Positions 33,337-45,597 of a stretch of 64,000 nt of DNA are shown piece by piece. Location of the stretch: the NCBI RefSeq assembly GCF_902167145.1, contig NC_050105.1:116019898-116083897 (forward strand), given 5' to 3'. Made by a program: the position numbers and the translations under genes. The notes below the pieces were generated by a model that was given only the letters and a program-made list of their open reading frames with translations, was not told the origin of the DNA and ran no database searches. The DNA comes from Zea mays. Lineage: Eukaryota > Streptophyta > Magnoliopsida > Poales > Poaceae. How positions within the stretch are numbered: position 1 is the first letter of the stretch; every line of letters starts with the position of its first letter.

Positions 33337-34551
33337 GGTCAGCAAACTCGTTTGAAAGAAAAGACCTAGAAAGGGAACTCTTGGCCAAGCTTTTGGTGTA
33401 CTTGTGCACAGCTCAAGAGCACTTGCTGAGCCAGAGGCAGCTACTCCAGGGGTATGGTCCATATATTTTGCACATAACTGAACTTTTTTCAATAGTTGGT
33501 GACTTGGTTCCAAAGTCTCCATCGACCATCTGTCTTCATTGCCAGGTTCCAACATGTTCTATCGACCTTGGAGGATGTCGTGGCCGATGCATCGAAAGCG
33601 ACCAAGTTCCTGGGCCAAATATTTGCCAGATTCGTACTGGAAGACGGGATCTCGTTGACGGAGGGAGGAGGGCTCCTGCAGGAGTGGGATGGCAGGGAAG
33701 AGCCAGCAGGACAGCATGCCCTAGAGGTAGACCTGGGAATCGGGTTAGCCTAAAATTTCGGGTCGGGCTTTTCGGTCTTTTTAAATTTCGGGTATCTTGA
33801 AACGGTACCCGAACACAGGCTTTATATATTGGGTACCCAAATTTTCGAGTACCTAAATTTTTCGGGTTCAGGTTCGGGTAGCCGTTCTACCCAATTTAAA
33901 ACTACAAGCTTATCCGCTACATTGCTTCACTGTAGTTAGCTTTGTACATTCCGACAGCAAACAATATAATATTTAATGTAAATATACAATGAAAACCAGG
34001 AAGCAAACCTGCACAATAAGCATTTAGTTTAATTTTTTCACATAGCATCACTCACTCACATCAAAGCAGCCAAGCATCAATGATCACTGATCACACCTCA
34101 CGGTCTACACAGTCACACATCACTAATCACGGTCTCACACATCGTTGATCCACTGTCCACACTCACGGTCTCACATGCACAAGAGGCAACTCGTAGCAAC
34201 CGCAAGGCAACAATGCGGGTGCAGCACACAACAACAAGGCAACATTGTAGCAGGAAGGCGAGCAGGAACTAAAGAGACATCTGCCACTGCAAAGCAGCCG
34301 AGCAGGAGCAACAAATCGGGCCAAACGGGTATTTCGGGTATCGTAACGTGATACCCGATTAGGCCCGAATTAAAATTGGGTATTAAGTTTTGTTACATGC
34401 ACAAATTATTTGGGTACTGGGCTTCGGGCTAAATGGGTACGGTCTCAGGTATTTTGGGCTTCGGGCTCGGGTTTTATGCCCAGTGCTACCTGGAGGACAG
34501 CCTTGCATCCGAGGATTTGGGGAGCATGCTGGAGTCCATCAGAGTGGAGAG
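33337..34551 (+). pseudogene. eIF4G C-terminal MA3-domain fragment, split by a hAT-like element
   Basis: Translation initiation factor 4G scaffolds the cap-binding complex. Exon 33337-33451 begins SANSFERKDLERELLAKLLV, the characteristic plant eIF4G MA3 start. A 94-bp GT-AG intron (33452-33545) preserves frame into 33546-33727 (FQHVLSTLEDVVADASKATK, then LGQIFARFVLE, ISLTE). After the insertion at 33728-34488, the match resumes at 34497 (DSLASEDLGSMLESIRVER) to about 34551 and then joins histone sequence. No upstream eIF4G exons and no start are present. Retention of an intron shows capture from genomic DNA and not from mRNA. Confidence 0.82.
33728..34488. mobile_element. Non-autonomous hAT-like element (761 bp)
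   Basis: The ends are TAGACCTGGGAATCGGGTT and, inverted, TAGCACTGGGCATAAAACC, which is an imperfect terminal inverted repeat. It is flanked by 8-bp duplications CCTAGAGG (33720-33727) and CCTGGAGG (34489-34496), which differ at one base. 8-bp duplications and internal CGGGTA/TACCCG-rich sequence are typical of hAT-derived elements of grasses. There is no coding capacity. It interrupts the eIF4G reading frame. Confidence 0.82.
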
Positions 34552-34576
34552 GGCCAAATATTCAGTGATGTGCTTT

Positions 34577-34876
34577 CAGTTCCCTGTTGGACGTATCCAC
34601 CGTCAGTTGAAGCAGAGGACTTAGGCAAATGGTTGTGTTGGTGCCACCGCAGCCGGCTACTCAGCTGCCATCTTGGAGTACTTGACTGCCGAGGTTCTGG
34701 AGCTAGCTGGGAATGCTGGCAAGGATCTGAAGGTGAAGCGTATCACCCCTCGCCATTTGCAGCTAGCCATTCATGGAGACGAGGAGCTGGACACCCACAT
34801 CAAGGGCACCATCGTAGGCGGAGGTGTCAGACCGCACATTCACAAGTCCCTGATCAACAAGTCATCCAAGGAGTGA
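34577..34876 (+). pseudogene. Histone H2A.Z intronless fragment
   Basis: The frame reads QFPVGRIHRQLKQRT, a TAG (34622-34624) where H2A.Z has Gln, then [30 protein letters not shown], and [19 protein letters not shown] before TGA. About 99 codons correspond to H2A.Z from the start of the histone fold to the C-terminus. The N-terminal tail is missing. Plant H2A.Z genes usually have introns; this copy has none, which suggests a retrocopy. It is fused upstream to the eIF4G fragment in the same orientation. Several substitutions at normally invariant residues ([13 protein letters not shown]) show that it is not under constraint. Confidence 0.88.
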
Positions 34877-36516
34877 AGACTAGGGGATGTGCATCTTTAG
34901 TTTAAACTGGACTTCTGTGCGCTCCTGGGCGAGTCCTTGTTGTCCTGTAGGTTTTAGTTGAGCTGTCAGGTTGGAGCTCCTCTGTGTAACGTGTAATACT
35001 CAAAAATTGTATACAAAAAATATAGAGAGATCTTATTTTATGTGCTATATTTGCATCATAAAGATCATACATATAATTAAGAGTGATTAATTAAAACAAA
35101 TGATACTAAAATAAAATAAAGTGCATCTGTTGGAGTTTATATGTTTGTGCATTAAATAAAATAATAAGGATAAAAATAATATGATAATGACTAGAAGAGT
35201 GGTTTAAACCATAAATAGAAAATTATGGTTAGAAAATAAGAAAAATAGAAATGATATAAAAATATAAATGACATATATATCTAAAAATATCTCGATTAAT
35301 TTGTATTATAGATTTCATAATATGATTGAGGAGAAATTGGGTACAAAATTTGAATTTAAATCCTAGATTTGAAAATAAAATGAAAAAGAAAATAGAAAGA
35401 AAAGAAAAGAGAAACTACAACAGGGCTCAATTCCCTACTCGGCCCACCAAACTCACTCCTACACAGCCTGAACTCACCGCGGCGCTGACAAGCGGGACCG
35501 CCTTGTCAGCCGCGCGTCCTAGGCCTTGTTCCTCAGCTCGACGCTGACCTGATGGGCCCACCAGGAAGTCTTACACATGCGCGCGCGCTGGAACCAGGAA
35601 TCAGTCGCTAATTTGCGGGCCCCACCGGCCAGTCGTCGCTCGCGCTCGCTCTTTTCCCCTCCGCTGGCGTGTGGACCAGGCGCGTGAGCCCTCGCCTTGT
35701 CAACGAGCTCACCGAGCATGGCGGAACGTGCGCGGAGCCGCGGACTTCGCGCAAACTGTGGAAGCGCTAATCACATCCGCGTCCATATAGGGTGCCGCCA
35801 CGACCCCCGGGCTCGCCTATTCCTCCCCTCAATCTTGCCCTCACGACCACCACTAACACCACTGTAAACCACAGCTGCGTCCGCCCGGGAAGAAGCCCGC
35901 CGCCGGTGAATCTCATCACCGCGGGTTGCTTGTCCTTTGTATTGGGCCAGGAAGATCGTTTTCGCTTGGGAAGCCGACCGTGCCCTCAATTCGAGTCGAA
36001 CTCCACCGAGACTCGTGTAATTGCTCACCGGACTTCGGCTTCAGCCGTGCGCCATGGAGATCTCGGTTCGCCTCTTCGAATCGCGGTGAGTAGCATCCTA
36101 CGCGATGCCCTACTGTTACCATTTCGTACTGCTGCGTTCGGATTAGAGTTTAGGGGCGACCATCGTCGAGGGCGCATGCTCCGGCAATGGCACCGCCGTC
36201 CTTGGTTTGTGTGTCGCCGGTGTTTGAGCAGTGTCCGGGGCGAGGCGTATCGACCGATGGATGCAATCTGGACGGTTAGGATTAGAAGCGGGCGCCCCCC
36301 CCCCCTCTTCGATCCATTGAATCGTGTCCATCGATGGCCGGATCGACGAACCTCTGTGCGTACCGATTTGATAAGAGACCAAATCTAATCTAGGCCATTG
36401 CACCCGAATCCAGCGGCTGATAACGCGTCGTACCCCTTCGGCTTGCGCAGATTGCAATTAAACCCCTGCACTTTACATAATCCAACCCGCAGTCCATCTG
36501 GTGTGTCGTCTGTGTC

Positions 36517-37157
36517 TGTTGGGGACCTTCGGCATCCGAAGGTCCTCAAAAACAGGATTTAACAGTATTTCTGGAGTATAATGTGTGAACAGGTATCTTC
36601 GGACTCAGGTCGGCATCACAGCAGACCAGAATAATACGAAGGTCGGTACAGCGCCGAAGGTGTAAGCAGGAAAGCTTCGGCGTGACAGCAGAAAGTGGAA
36701 CCGACTTAAAGATGAAAAGGCTATTTAGACCTCAACAGATTACTATAGAATTATTATCAACTGTAAAGGGCATGAATGTAATTTTGTATGGGTTGAGTCC
36801 CGCGCCTATAAATAGGTGAATAGTACTCGTACTGTTCACGCTGACTTGGCATTCGCTTTTTTGCGTCACGCTTGTATTATCATTTCCTTCCAGTTGAAGG
36901 TACACTTGTAATCCAACGATACTCCTGTTTATGCTTAATAATAATGCATAATTGCGCATGTTGTCATTTATATTTCTTACATTTTATCCTTCGTCATTAT
37001 ATAATGAATCTATGAAGGTATCCCCTTCATGACCTTCGTCCGAAAACTATTATACCCTAAGGGAAATAATGTTTCGAAGGACGAAGGACTTTAACAATTA
37101 ACATCTTCTGTGTTGCCTTGTTCTTAACCCATAGCATTTGAGAACAAGTCCCCAACA
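36517..37157 (+). repeat. 5' LTR of the cinful-zeon-like element
   Basis: 641 bp, TGTTGGGGACC...TCCCCAACA, with a TATA box TATAAATA at 36807-36814. It is followed by the primer-binding site TTGGCGCCCACC at 37158. Confidence 0.93.
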
Positions 37158-37231
37158 TTGGCGCCCACCTCCGGTGAACTCATTTCCACTCTAAGTTTTT
37201 TGAACACCTTCGGCGATCATAAACCTTCGTT

Positions 37232-38749
37232 ATGGCGCCGAAGAAGGCTTCAGCAACTGGAGCTGCAGCTCTGCAACCACTGGACCACAATCAGGAGACA
37301 GTCTCCCTGCGGGAGGCCCGAAGCCAGAAAAGGAAGGCTGTCAGCCCGACACCACCAGAGGACGAGATAGATCAAGAAATCAGAAATATGGAGATGCTTC
37401 ATCAACAAGTACAGAGGAAGAAAGAAAAGATGGCCAGGCTAGCTGAGCTGCAGAGGCAGATAGACGAAGCCTCCGAAGAAGTTCGTCACCTTGCCTAGGA
37501 TGAGCAGCATCGAAGGCCTCAACACCAAGATCTCCATCAGGAGGGTTTCCCCAACGAGGATGACTGGTATGACAATTTCCATCATGGGAATTTTGTTTTT
37601 GATGATGCTTCTCCTCTGTCCGCTGAGCTGCAGGCTACACCTTGGCCTCCGTCCTACAAGCCGCCCCAGCTTCCCGTATTCGATGGCCACTCAGACCCGA
37701 AGCAGTTTTTGATGAGCTACGAAGCAACAGTATCTTCGTATGGTGGCAATGCTTCAGTCATGGCCAAATCTTTCGTTATGGCTGTCAGGAGTGTGGCTCA
37801 AACCTGGTATTCGTCCCTTCGACTAGGAACGATCACTTCATGGCAGAAGCTGAAGGATTTGTTGTTAACTAGCTTTCAAGGATTTCAGACGAAGCCGGTC
37901 ACTGCTCAGGCTCTGTTCCAGTGCACCCAAGATCACGAAGAATACCTTCAGGCGTATGTCCGAAGGTTCTTGCGTTTGAGGGCACAGGCACCAATGGTGC
38001 CCAATGAAATTGTCATTGAGGCCATGATCAAGGGGCTTCGGCCAGGACCGTCAGCTCAGTACTTCGCTCGGAAGCCTCCTCAAACTTTGGAGAAGCTGCT
38101 CCAGAAGATGGACGAGTACATTCGAGCCGATAATGATTTTCGCCAAAGAAGGGAGGAAGCTTTCAGGTTTTCTGAAATGACCAGGGGCTTCGGAGGGAGG
38201 TTCTACCCGAGGCACGTGAGATCAATTCATAACTCTACACAAAGTGATGATAGAGGCAGCCAACAACAAAGGCCACAATGTTCCTCACAGGCTTCGGGGC
38301 AACACCAAAGCTCCTTCAGACCACCAGCTCCAAGAGGCAGAGGCGCCAGGGGCTTTGGAGGAAGATTTGGCGATCAACCGAGAAGAATCTTTTGCTTATT
38401 CTGCGGTGAGAACAAAGGCCATACTACCAGGATGTGCCATGTTACTATTCAGAAGCAAAAGGAAATAGCTGAAGCAGCAGCACAACAAGCTCAGTCGAAG
38501 CAGGTCATGCATACAGCTTCGTATCATTCGCCCTACATTCCAGAATATGTGGGCAATCATCCTGCAGTTTCTGTTGCTTCGGCGAGTCAGCCTCAAGCTT
38601 CTTGGCAACAGCCTCCGCCTCCACCTCCGTTGCAACAAGGCCAGCAGCCAGAAGGGAGCCAGTATGCTCCACACCAGAGGGACTTCAGAGAGCAGTCCGA
38701 AGCTCGTACAGTCAATAGCACTGTGCCAGAGTCAAAGCACATCTATTGA
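37232..38749 (+). pseudogene. gag of the cinful-zeon-like element
   Basis: ATG at 37232 (MAPKKASATGAAAL). The N-terminal basic/coiled-coil part ends at a TAG at 37496-37498. The same frame continues shortly after through a capsid core (WPPSYKPPQLPVFDGHSDP, MAKSFVMAV, QTWYSSL, FQGFQTK, EYLQAYVRRFL, EAMIKGLRPG) to a zinc-knuckle variant CLFCGENKGHTTRMC and a Gln/Pro-rich tail ending at 38749. The MAPK start and the capsid motifs are homologous to gag of the Tat element at 9265. The nonsense codon near residue 89 is the only lesion I see. Translation of the 346-codon remainder from an internal Met (37709) is conceivable. Confidence 0.88.
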
Positions 38750-38929
38750 CAAATATCCTACCTTAATAGCAATATTTTTCATTCAGTTTTATTTTCTGTA
38801 ATAAAGGACATTGTTTAGGCTTCATGTAATTAGTTTCGTTGATTCCTACAGGGAAAATATATTTTCTTTACAGGCTTATATTGATAACAAAGAGGACCTT
38901 CGAACTATCGAAAATTCTTCGAAGCAATA

Positions 38930-39225
38930 AAAAGTCGTTCTAAGGAACGCAGAGTAAGTTTGCCGAAGTCACAAAAAGTCGTTCCAAAGGGAGCACAGTG
39001 TAAGTTTTCTGCTCCAAAGTCGTTCCAAAGGGAATGCAGAGCATACAGCGAAAAGTCAACGCTGATACCGCCTAAGTAAAAGGCGAAGCGCGAAAAGTCA
39101 ACGCGAATACCGCTGAAAGTAAAAGGCGAAGAAGCTCCTAAGGGAGGCTTACAGCGAAAAATAAACGCTGATTCCGCTGAAGTAAAAGGCGAAGAAGCTC
39201 CTAAGGGAGGCTTATAAAAGATTGT
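38930..39225 (+). repeat. Diverged short tandem repeats after gag
   Basis: Repeated AAAAGTCGTTCCAAAGGGA units followed by units of about 58-60 bp (GCGAAAA(G/A)TCAACGC...AGTAAAAGGCGAAGAAGCTCCTAAGGG). This is the same position as the 80-bp array of the Tat element. 39226-39680 beyond it is unassigned AT-rich sequence. Confidence 0.7.
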
Positions 39226-39682
39226 GTTTTATTGCAGGGATGCGTATGTCTCTTCGGAATAAACATCATCTCACATAACATAACATCATCGCATCATTTC
39301 GCATAACATAAGCATCATACATCATTTTGCACATGGCACAAGAGGTAGACACATTATCAATCTACAGAAGAACGCTTTGAAAAAAGGGAGAAATCAGTCA
39401 CAAAAAAGATACATCATTGATCTTCGGAAGTGTAGCTTCGGAAAATATTTTCACGAAGCCTGGATATTATTCATCAGAACATTGGATATTGTTGTGACAA
39501 AGATAAACTTTTCTTCACGAAGCATGAAAAGAAGGGAAGGTGTTTTTTCGTCAAAGACTCAAAAGCGGTACGTGTAAAGTTTCATGCATCATAAAGAATT
39601 GCCTAACAAAAATAGGTATATTACATTTGAGGTTACAAAATGTTACAGTATATTACATTTCCGAAGTTTTTTACAAAAATAC

Positions 39683-42600
39683 TTAATCTTCTCTCAAAAC
39701 GACTTCGGCAGCCTCGTTCAGGAGCCGATTGACGACTTCGTCCATAATATCTTCAGCCATCTTTTTAATTTCGTCGTCTCCTTTCGGCTGAGGGCCCGAA
39801 GACGCGTTAGCAGGATCTGAAGTAAGATAGGATACGGATACAGTGCTATTACAAATCGCAAACAAATCTTAAAGCCTAAGATTACAACACAATAAAATTA
39901 TCAGTTAATACCTAATTGACCTTCGGCCTCTGTGCTCCTTTCAGCAGCCTCAGCTACTTCTCTAGCATCGTGAATTCCCTTTTCACTTCTTCTAATAATT
40001 TCCCCGGCCATTTCTCGGCCACCATTATCCCAAATATCGGTAAAAATTTTTCCACCAATTATACTAGCTTCGGCCGAAGGATCTCTTGCATCTTCAAAAG
40101 ACAAAGCAGCTTCGGATTGTGCTAAAATTTTTACATGTTCGCAGCCTTTCTTCTCTAAGATGGTGGCAAGTCCTCTGGCGCCAGAGAAGGCACATATATC
40201 TCCACGGCTATTTAAAATTTCTTCGAAGGCTTCAGCTTCGTGGTCGATCCACTCGATGGGACCTTCGGGATTGGCTCTCGTAAAGTTTTCCTCACTTGAA
40301 AATGCGCCGACCTTGGCGAAGCTAGCCTTCAGCTTTTTAACACATTCTATAGATTTGTCATAACATCTCTTTTTGGACGACCGAAGCTCTTCAACAGTTC
40401 CTTCTAGGTGATCTGCCCATTGGTCGCTGAGTTCTCGCTTTGTCTCTTCAAGTATGCGTTCTTCCTTGGCTCTGGCCAGTTGTTTCCGAAGATCTTCAAT
40501 TTCGCGTTTCTGAGCTTCAGCTTGACCTTTAAAAGCAGATTCGTCTGCCTTTATTTTATTTATCAATGAGTGTAATATTTTATCTTTCTCGAGACCTTCG
40601 TTCCTCAGTTCAATAACTTTGGAACGAAGGTTGCTCAAGGCTATAGAACACCCTTCGTCTTCAGCATCTTTCTGTGCCCTGAGGGCATTGCTAAGTATCA
40701 GGCCCTGCAAAGAGAAATATGTGTGTGTCAATAGATTTAAACAAGCGAAAGATTTTGGACTCAACAAAAATACAAGGATTTCATTTGTCGCACCTTTAAG
40801 CTATTATAAGCCAGGCTGTCGGCCAGATCATTCTTCGACAGCACCGAGAGCCCGTCTTCTAAAGTTGGGAATCCGAAGCTCTTGCTCATCTCCCGACAGA
40901 CAGAAATCTCCTTGCTGTCGGGGAGACAATACAAGTAGTCTTCTTCTCCACTACCATTGAATATTAACGCCCCTTTTGGATATTTCAGTTTTTGGGCGTA
41001 GTGCTGGGCCTCTTGCTCTTCTTTTTCTGACAGTTTTTTCCCCGAAGCATGACGAACAATATAATCACGAATTTTGGGGGATGCTTCGGGGGCAATGACA
41101 CTGGTTTCTTCAACAAAAGTTGGCTTTGTTATTTTTTCTGCCTCACTTTCCAAGGATTTTATCTTTGCAGGCTCTGGGGGCCCAGCTTCGGCTTCAGTCT
41201 CTTGCCCTGGAGCTTTAGAATCAAAAATTTCAGTTGTTGTTTCAGGAATGATAGCAGCCCTCTGCGGAGGTGTGCTTGAAGATTTAATCGTTTCCAGTAC
41301 ATCCAGCACATTAGCCATTCTCTTTCTTTTTGGAGTCACTGTTGGCACTTTTTGATTTTTTGCCGTCTCAATGTTTGCTGCAGGACTCAAAACTTCTGAT
41401 GTTTTGGATCCCTCAGTTGCTTCTTTTACCTCTTCCATTTTTTCTGTAGACGGCGTGTCGGCCTTCTCTTTCGTTTCTGATAACAAGGTCTTTGATTTTT
41501 CCAATTCTATCTTTATTGGCACGACGGCCGTTTCTGCGACTTCTGGCAGCAAGGTTGGCTCGGCTGGCTTTTTAGCTTCGGTGGCCGAAGAAGTTTCTCC
41601 GGTAAACTCAGGCACCGAAGCTGGTTCAATATAGCGCGGCCGATGTGTAAGGACCTTTATCTTCTTTCTTTTCGGTTCTGGCTCGCTAGGAGCAGTTGCA
41701 GCTTCTTCTTTTGCAGAGGTTGTGTTTTTTCTTTTCTGCCTTCGAATGGGATAGCAATAGTCAGGGTAGACAAACCCGATTGCATCAAATACCCGATTCA
41801 GCCTTTTCTTTTTTCGGCCTCCGAAGGCTGCGGACATTGCAGTGTCTTCGGCCTTCGAGTAAGCCCCAAGCAGTTCATCACTTAAATTTTCAATACTTTT
41901 TAACCAGTCATCATCTGGCTCAACGAATTTATCTCCAAATTTAAAAGTGTACTTCAACCTGATAAGTCCACCTTCGTCGGCCTCTTTTACGGTTTCTTGT
42001 GGCATTTCCCATTTCTCTGCGAGCGGCCATACCCTGAAGGCAATATGCTCTTGTACTAAGTCTCTCGTTCCAATGAAAGAGCAGACTGCGCCGAAGGCCC
42101 TCTGGCATTCTTCGGCAGCTTCATTCATTTCAACCTTCGGCCTCCGAAGGCCGAAGCTTTGCCAAATAGGGCGCATGATTATACCTTTGATATCTTCTCG
42201 TACTGTCAGATCATTCTTCACATAAAACCATTATGTCATCCAATCTCCGGGCCATCTCTTCCGAAAGGTTGGCACGGGGCAGCTTGACCCGGACCGGGAA
42301 ACGAAACTGTAGCAGCCAAAATTATTGTGATACTGTTCCTTACCCCAAGGTTTTGTTTCGTATGATAATTCGTGTATATTGCAGAAGCTTTTTGCATCAG
42401 GCTGCAGACCTTGACTTCTCACGGCCCACACGAAGATATTCAGCTTTATGATTGCTTCGGGGGTAAGTTGGTGAAGATAGACTTCGAAGATTTTCAGCAC
42501 CTCCACGACGAAGCTGCTCAAAGGAAATCGCAGTCCAGCTTTCAAAAAGCTTCGGTACACTACGACTTCATTTTCTTCAGGGTGTGGGCACGTTTTTCCC

Positions 42601-42907
42601 CTCCGTCGGCCCTCACAATGGATAAATCCCGGAAATACCTTCCTCTCATGTTGACAAGATGATTCTCTTTGATAGTTGATTTACCATAAACTGAATGGCT
42701 TGGTCGCCAGGGACGATCTTCGGAGTACTCACCACCACTATCCACATCATAGCTGTCACTGTCACCAGTATCTTCAGACAAACCTTCCAGAATCTCCTTG
42801 GTGATTTTTTCTGTATTGGTCTTTGACATCGCTATAAGAAACCCCAAGTTTTTCTCTTCGTCCAGGCTCAGCTTCATCTCAGCAGCAATCTTCTTATCCT
42901 CAGGCAT
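39683..42907 (-). pseudogene. Antisense gene of the cinful-zeon-like element
   Basis: Reverse-strand pieces in order: 42907-42560 (MPEDKKIAAEMKL..., acidic); 42560-42231 with a Transposase_28-like segment (SFLKAGLRFPLSSFVVEVL, HQLTPEAIIKLNIFVWA); 42221-40761 (486 codons; RDLVQEHIAFRVWPLAEKW near the start, a nuclear-type basic stretch, Lys/Glu/Pro-rich middle); 40725-39910 (coiled coil, LRKQLARAKEERI); and a short last exon near 39865-39683. Domain order matches the antisense gene of the Tat element (there RDLVEEFVAYGVWPLAHGW), so the two genes are homologous. A frameshift near 42570 and a stop near 42231 break it. The 40761 and 39901 ends look like unspliced intron readthrough. Confidence 0.78.
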
Positions 42908-43196
42908 CTTCGGAGACACTAAAAACTATTTTCAAAGCCGAAGCTTCAAAACTAAAGGCTTAACAAATCTTAGTGCACAAGAGCTAAAAATTGAGTAAGC
43001 AGGAGCAATTGGCCAGAGAGCGTGTCAAATGAGTTTGCGGTATGACTGTATTTTATGCCAAGAGCGTTGAAAATTGAAAGACCCCGCTTGTCAGTGAATG
43101 TTGCTATTCTAGCAAAGGGAAGGTGTTTTTTCGGACCTTCGGCGTAAAGCCTTCGTCCATGTCGCAATCTGAATTTGTTATTTCAAACAAATTAAT

Positions 43197-43211
43197 ATTG
43201 CGAGGGGCTAC
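43197..43211 (+). other. Polypurine tract of the cinful-zeon-like element
   Basis: TTGCGAGGGGCTAC lies directly before the 3' LTR, with the purine run GAGGGG. Position and composition fit the plus-strand primer. Confidence 0.5.
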
Positions 43212-43854
43212 TGTTGGGGACCTTCGGCATCCGAAGGTCCTCAAAAACAGGATTTAACAGTATTTCTGGAGTATAATGTGTGAACAAGTATCTTTGGACT
43301 CAGGTCGGCATCACAGCAGACCAGAATAATACGAAGGTCGGTACAGCGCCGAAGGTGTAAGCAGGAAAGCTTCGGCGTGACAGCAGAAAGTGGAACCGAC
43401 TTAAAGATGAAAAGGCTATTTAGACCTCAACAGATTACTATAAAATTATTATCAACTGCAAAGGGCATGAATGTAATTTTGTATGGGTTGAGTCCCGCGC
43501 CTATAAATAGGTGAACAGTACTCTCGTACTGTTCACGCTGACTTGGCATTCGCTTTTTTGCGTCACGCTTGTATTATCATTTCCTTCCAGTTGAAGGTAC
43601 ACTTGTAATCCAACGATACTCCTGTTTATGCTTAATAATAATGCATAATTGCGCATGTTGTCATTTATATTTCTTACATTTTATCCTTCGTCATTATATA
43701 ATGAATCTATGAAGGTATCCCCTTCATGACCTTCGTCCGAAAACTATTATACCCTAAGGGAAATAATGTTTCGAAGGACGAAGGACTTTAACAATTAACA
43801 TCTTCTGTGTTGCCTTGTTCTTAACCCATAGCATTTGAGAACAAGTCCCCAACA
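43212..43854 (+). repeat. 3' LTR of the cinful-zeon-like element
   Basis: 643 bp, nearly identical to 36517-37157. The 2-bp length difference is at GTACTCTCGTACTG versus GTACTCGTACTG. Confidence 0.95.
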
Positions 43855-45597
43855 GTGTCTTAGGAGCTTTTGCACCAAGGCCCCTAACCTCTCTAGTTTT
43901 TATGCGCCTAGCCCAGAACTTATTTAAAATGGATAAATGAATTATTAAATGCATTTTTAATACAAAGACAATTGCTAGAATTTGTTAAATTCCTAGAAAA
44001 TTCATACTTACTCCAAATTAATCCATTCCACTTCCTATAATTTTGTAATATTATTCTCTATGAATTAGTGTCTCTGCTTTGACATGAAAGACAATTTAAA
44101 ATTTATCTATCACTTAATCTTGTATTAAATACATAAAACCTTAGAAAATCCATATCTTAAAATATATAACTCCAAATTTAATGATTCCAGTTCCTACGAT
44201 CTTATTTTAATGTCTAGATTATTATTGTGTATTTTAATTACATGTTTGGTGTGATGTTAATTTTTGCTATACTATGTATGTATTGTGTTGATGCAAGTAG
44301 ACGAGCAAGCCACTATGGATTCTGAGGTTCAGCAGGAAGAAGTAGCTGAGCAGGAGCTCATTGAAGGCAAGTTGTGCCCTTGATCACTTACTTTTTCCTA
44401 GCCATGTTCTTATTATTTATAATGATCTGCATAGGTTAATTTTGATGGGATCAAATAGGTTACCCCAGTTTTGGTTATCTTTATACCTTGTTTACCACTG
44501 AAATATTTTTGGGTAGTATTTGCTATTGCTTTATATGGATTTGGGTATGGAGATACACTATTCATGATTACACTTTTATTATCTTTTTATTATTACTATT
44601 CATGTTAAGATCATTATGTTAATGGGAACATGGAGCGACCACCCGGGAAAACAGTGCTACCACAAGGGTTTAATGGGACGCCCTTGGCTGATTAACTAGG
44701 AAAGCTAGTGGATGACTACCTTACCCGAAAGGGGCAAGGGCAGTAGGGGAGTGGTCAGTGTAAGGAGGTCCTTGGGTTGATTTTGCTGTGATGACGGTCA
44801 GGCGAGGGATTCTTGCACTGGAGCTTCCTATAAACTGTAGCGGGTTTTCTGAAACTAGTGGAACTTTGTAAAGGCCTCGTAGTGTTACCCTACCTCGCCT
44901 CCTCGGTAGAGGTGTATGGGATTGGTCGTCTCTTGGCAGATGGGTAACATGACTTGTGGGTAAAGATGTGCAACCTCTGCAGAGTGTAAAACTAGTATAC
45001 TAGCCGTGCTCACGGTCATGAGCAGCTCGGACCCTCACATGATTAATCTATGGAATTAAAACTCAATTTGACATTTGCATCGTATTTGGGATTATTTTAT
45101 CATTACTTTTATTTATTATTATTAAGGTTTGGTATTTACTTACACTTAGTAGCTGCTAATAAAATTTTGACCAACTTATAAAAGCAATGCTCAGCTTCAG
45201 CCTTTATTTTATTGATCAGCCTTACACTTCACTTGAACTTCCACCTTTGGTGAGTTCAGGCACATTATTCCCCACGACTTGTTGAGCTATGAACGTATGT
45301 GAGCTCACTCTTGCTGTCTCACACCCCCCATAGGAGAAGAACAGGTGATCGAAGAGGAGCCGCCTAACACTGAGGCTTTTGACTTGATCTAGGTGGCGTC
45401 TCCCAGTCAGCTTTGTGGCGCGAGGGAATAATATTTAATTCACTTTATTTTATCATTTATTTTTGTAAGACTTCCGCTATGTAATAAGTACATTTATGAT
45501 ATTTATCTCTATTCACTCTGTTATTATATGTGTTGTCTTCTCTAGCGCATATATGAGATGCACCCGGCTTGTTCCTTAAAACCGGGTGTGACAGAAG

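Larger units (their letters stand above)
36517..43854 (+). mobile_element. cinful-zeon-like non-autonomous Tat retrotransposon (gag and antisense gene, no pol)
   Basis: 7338 bp with TSD GTGTC (36512-36516 and 43855-43859), inserted in the 5' LTR of the Tekay element. It has a forward gag only, with no RT, RNase H or integrase, and a large reverse-strand gene between gag and the 3' LTR. Size, LTR length (about 641-643 bp) and the LTR start TGTTGGGGACCTTCGG fit my recollection of maize Zeon-1. The LTRs differ by about five substitutions and one 2-bp indel (about 0.8%), so insertion is recent. It must depend on proteins from an autonomous relative. Confidence 0.9.
34992..45593 (+). repeat. 5' LTR of the Tekay element, interrupted at 36517-43854
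   Basis: Starts TGTAATACTC and ends GGGTGTGACA. Left part 34992-36516, right part from 43860 (after one copy of GTGTC) to 45593. It contains short exon-like acidic coding stretches (44300-44366 and 45334-45392) discussed under findings. Confidence 0.93.
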
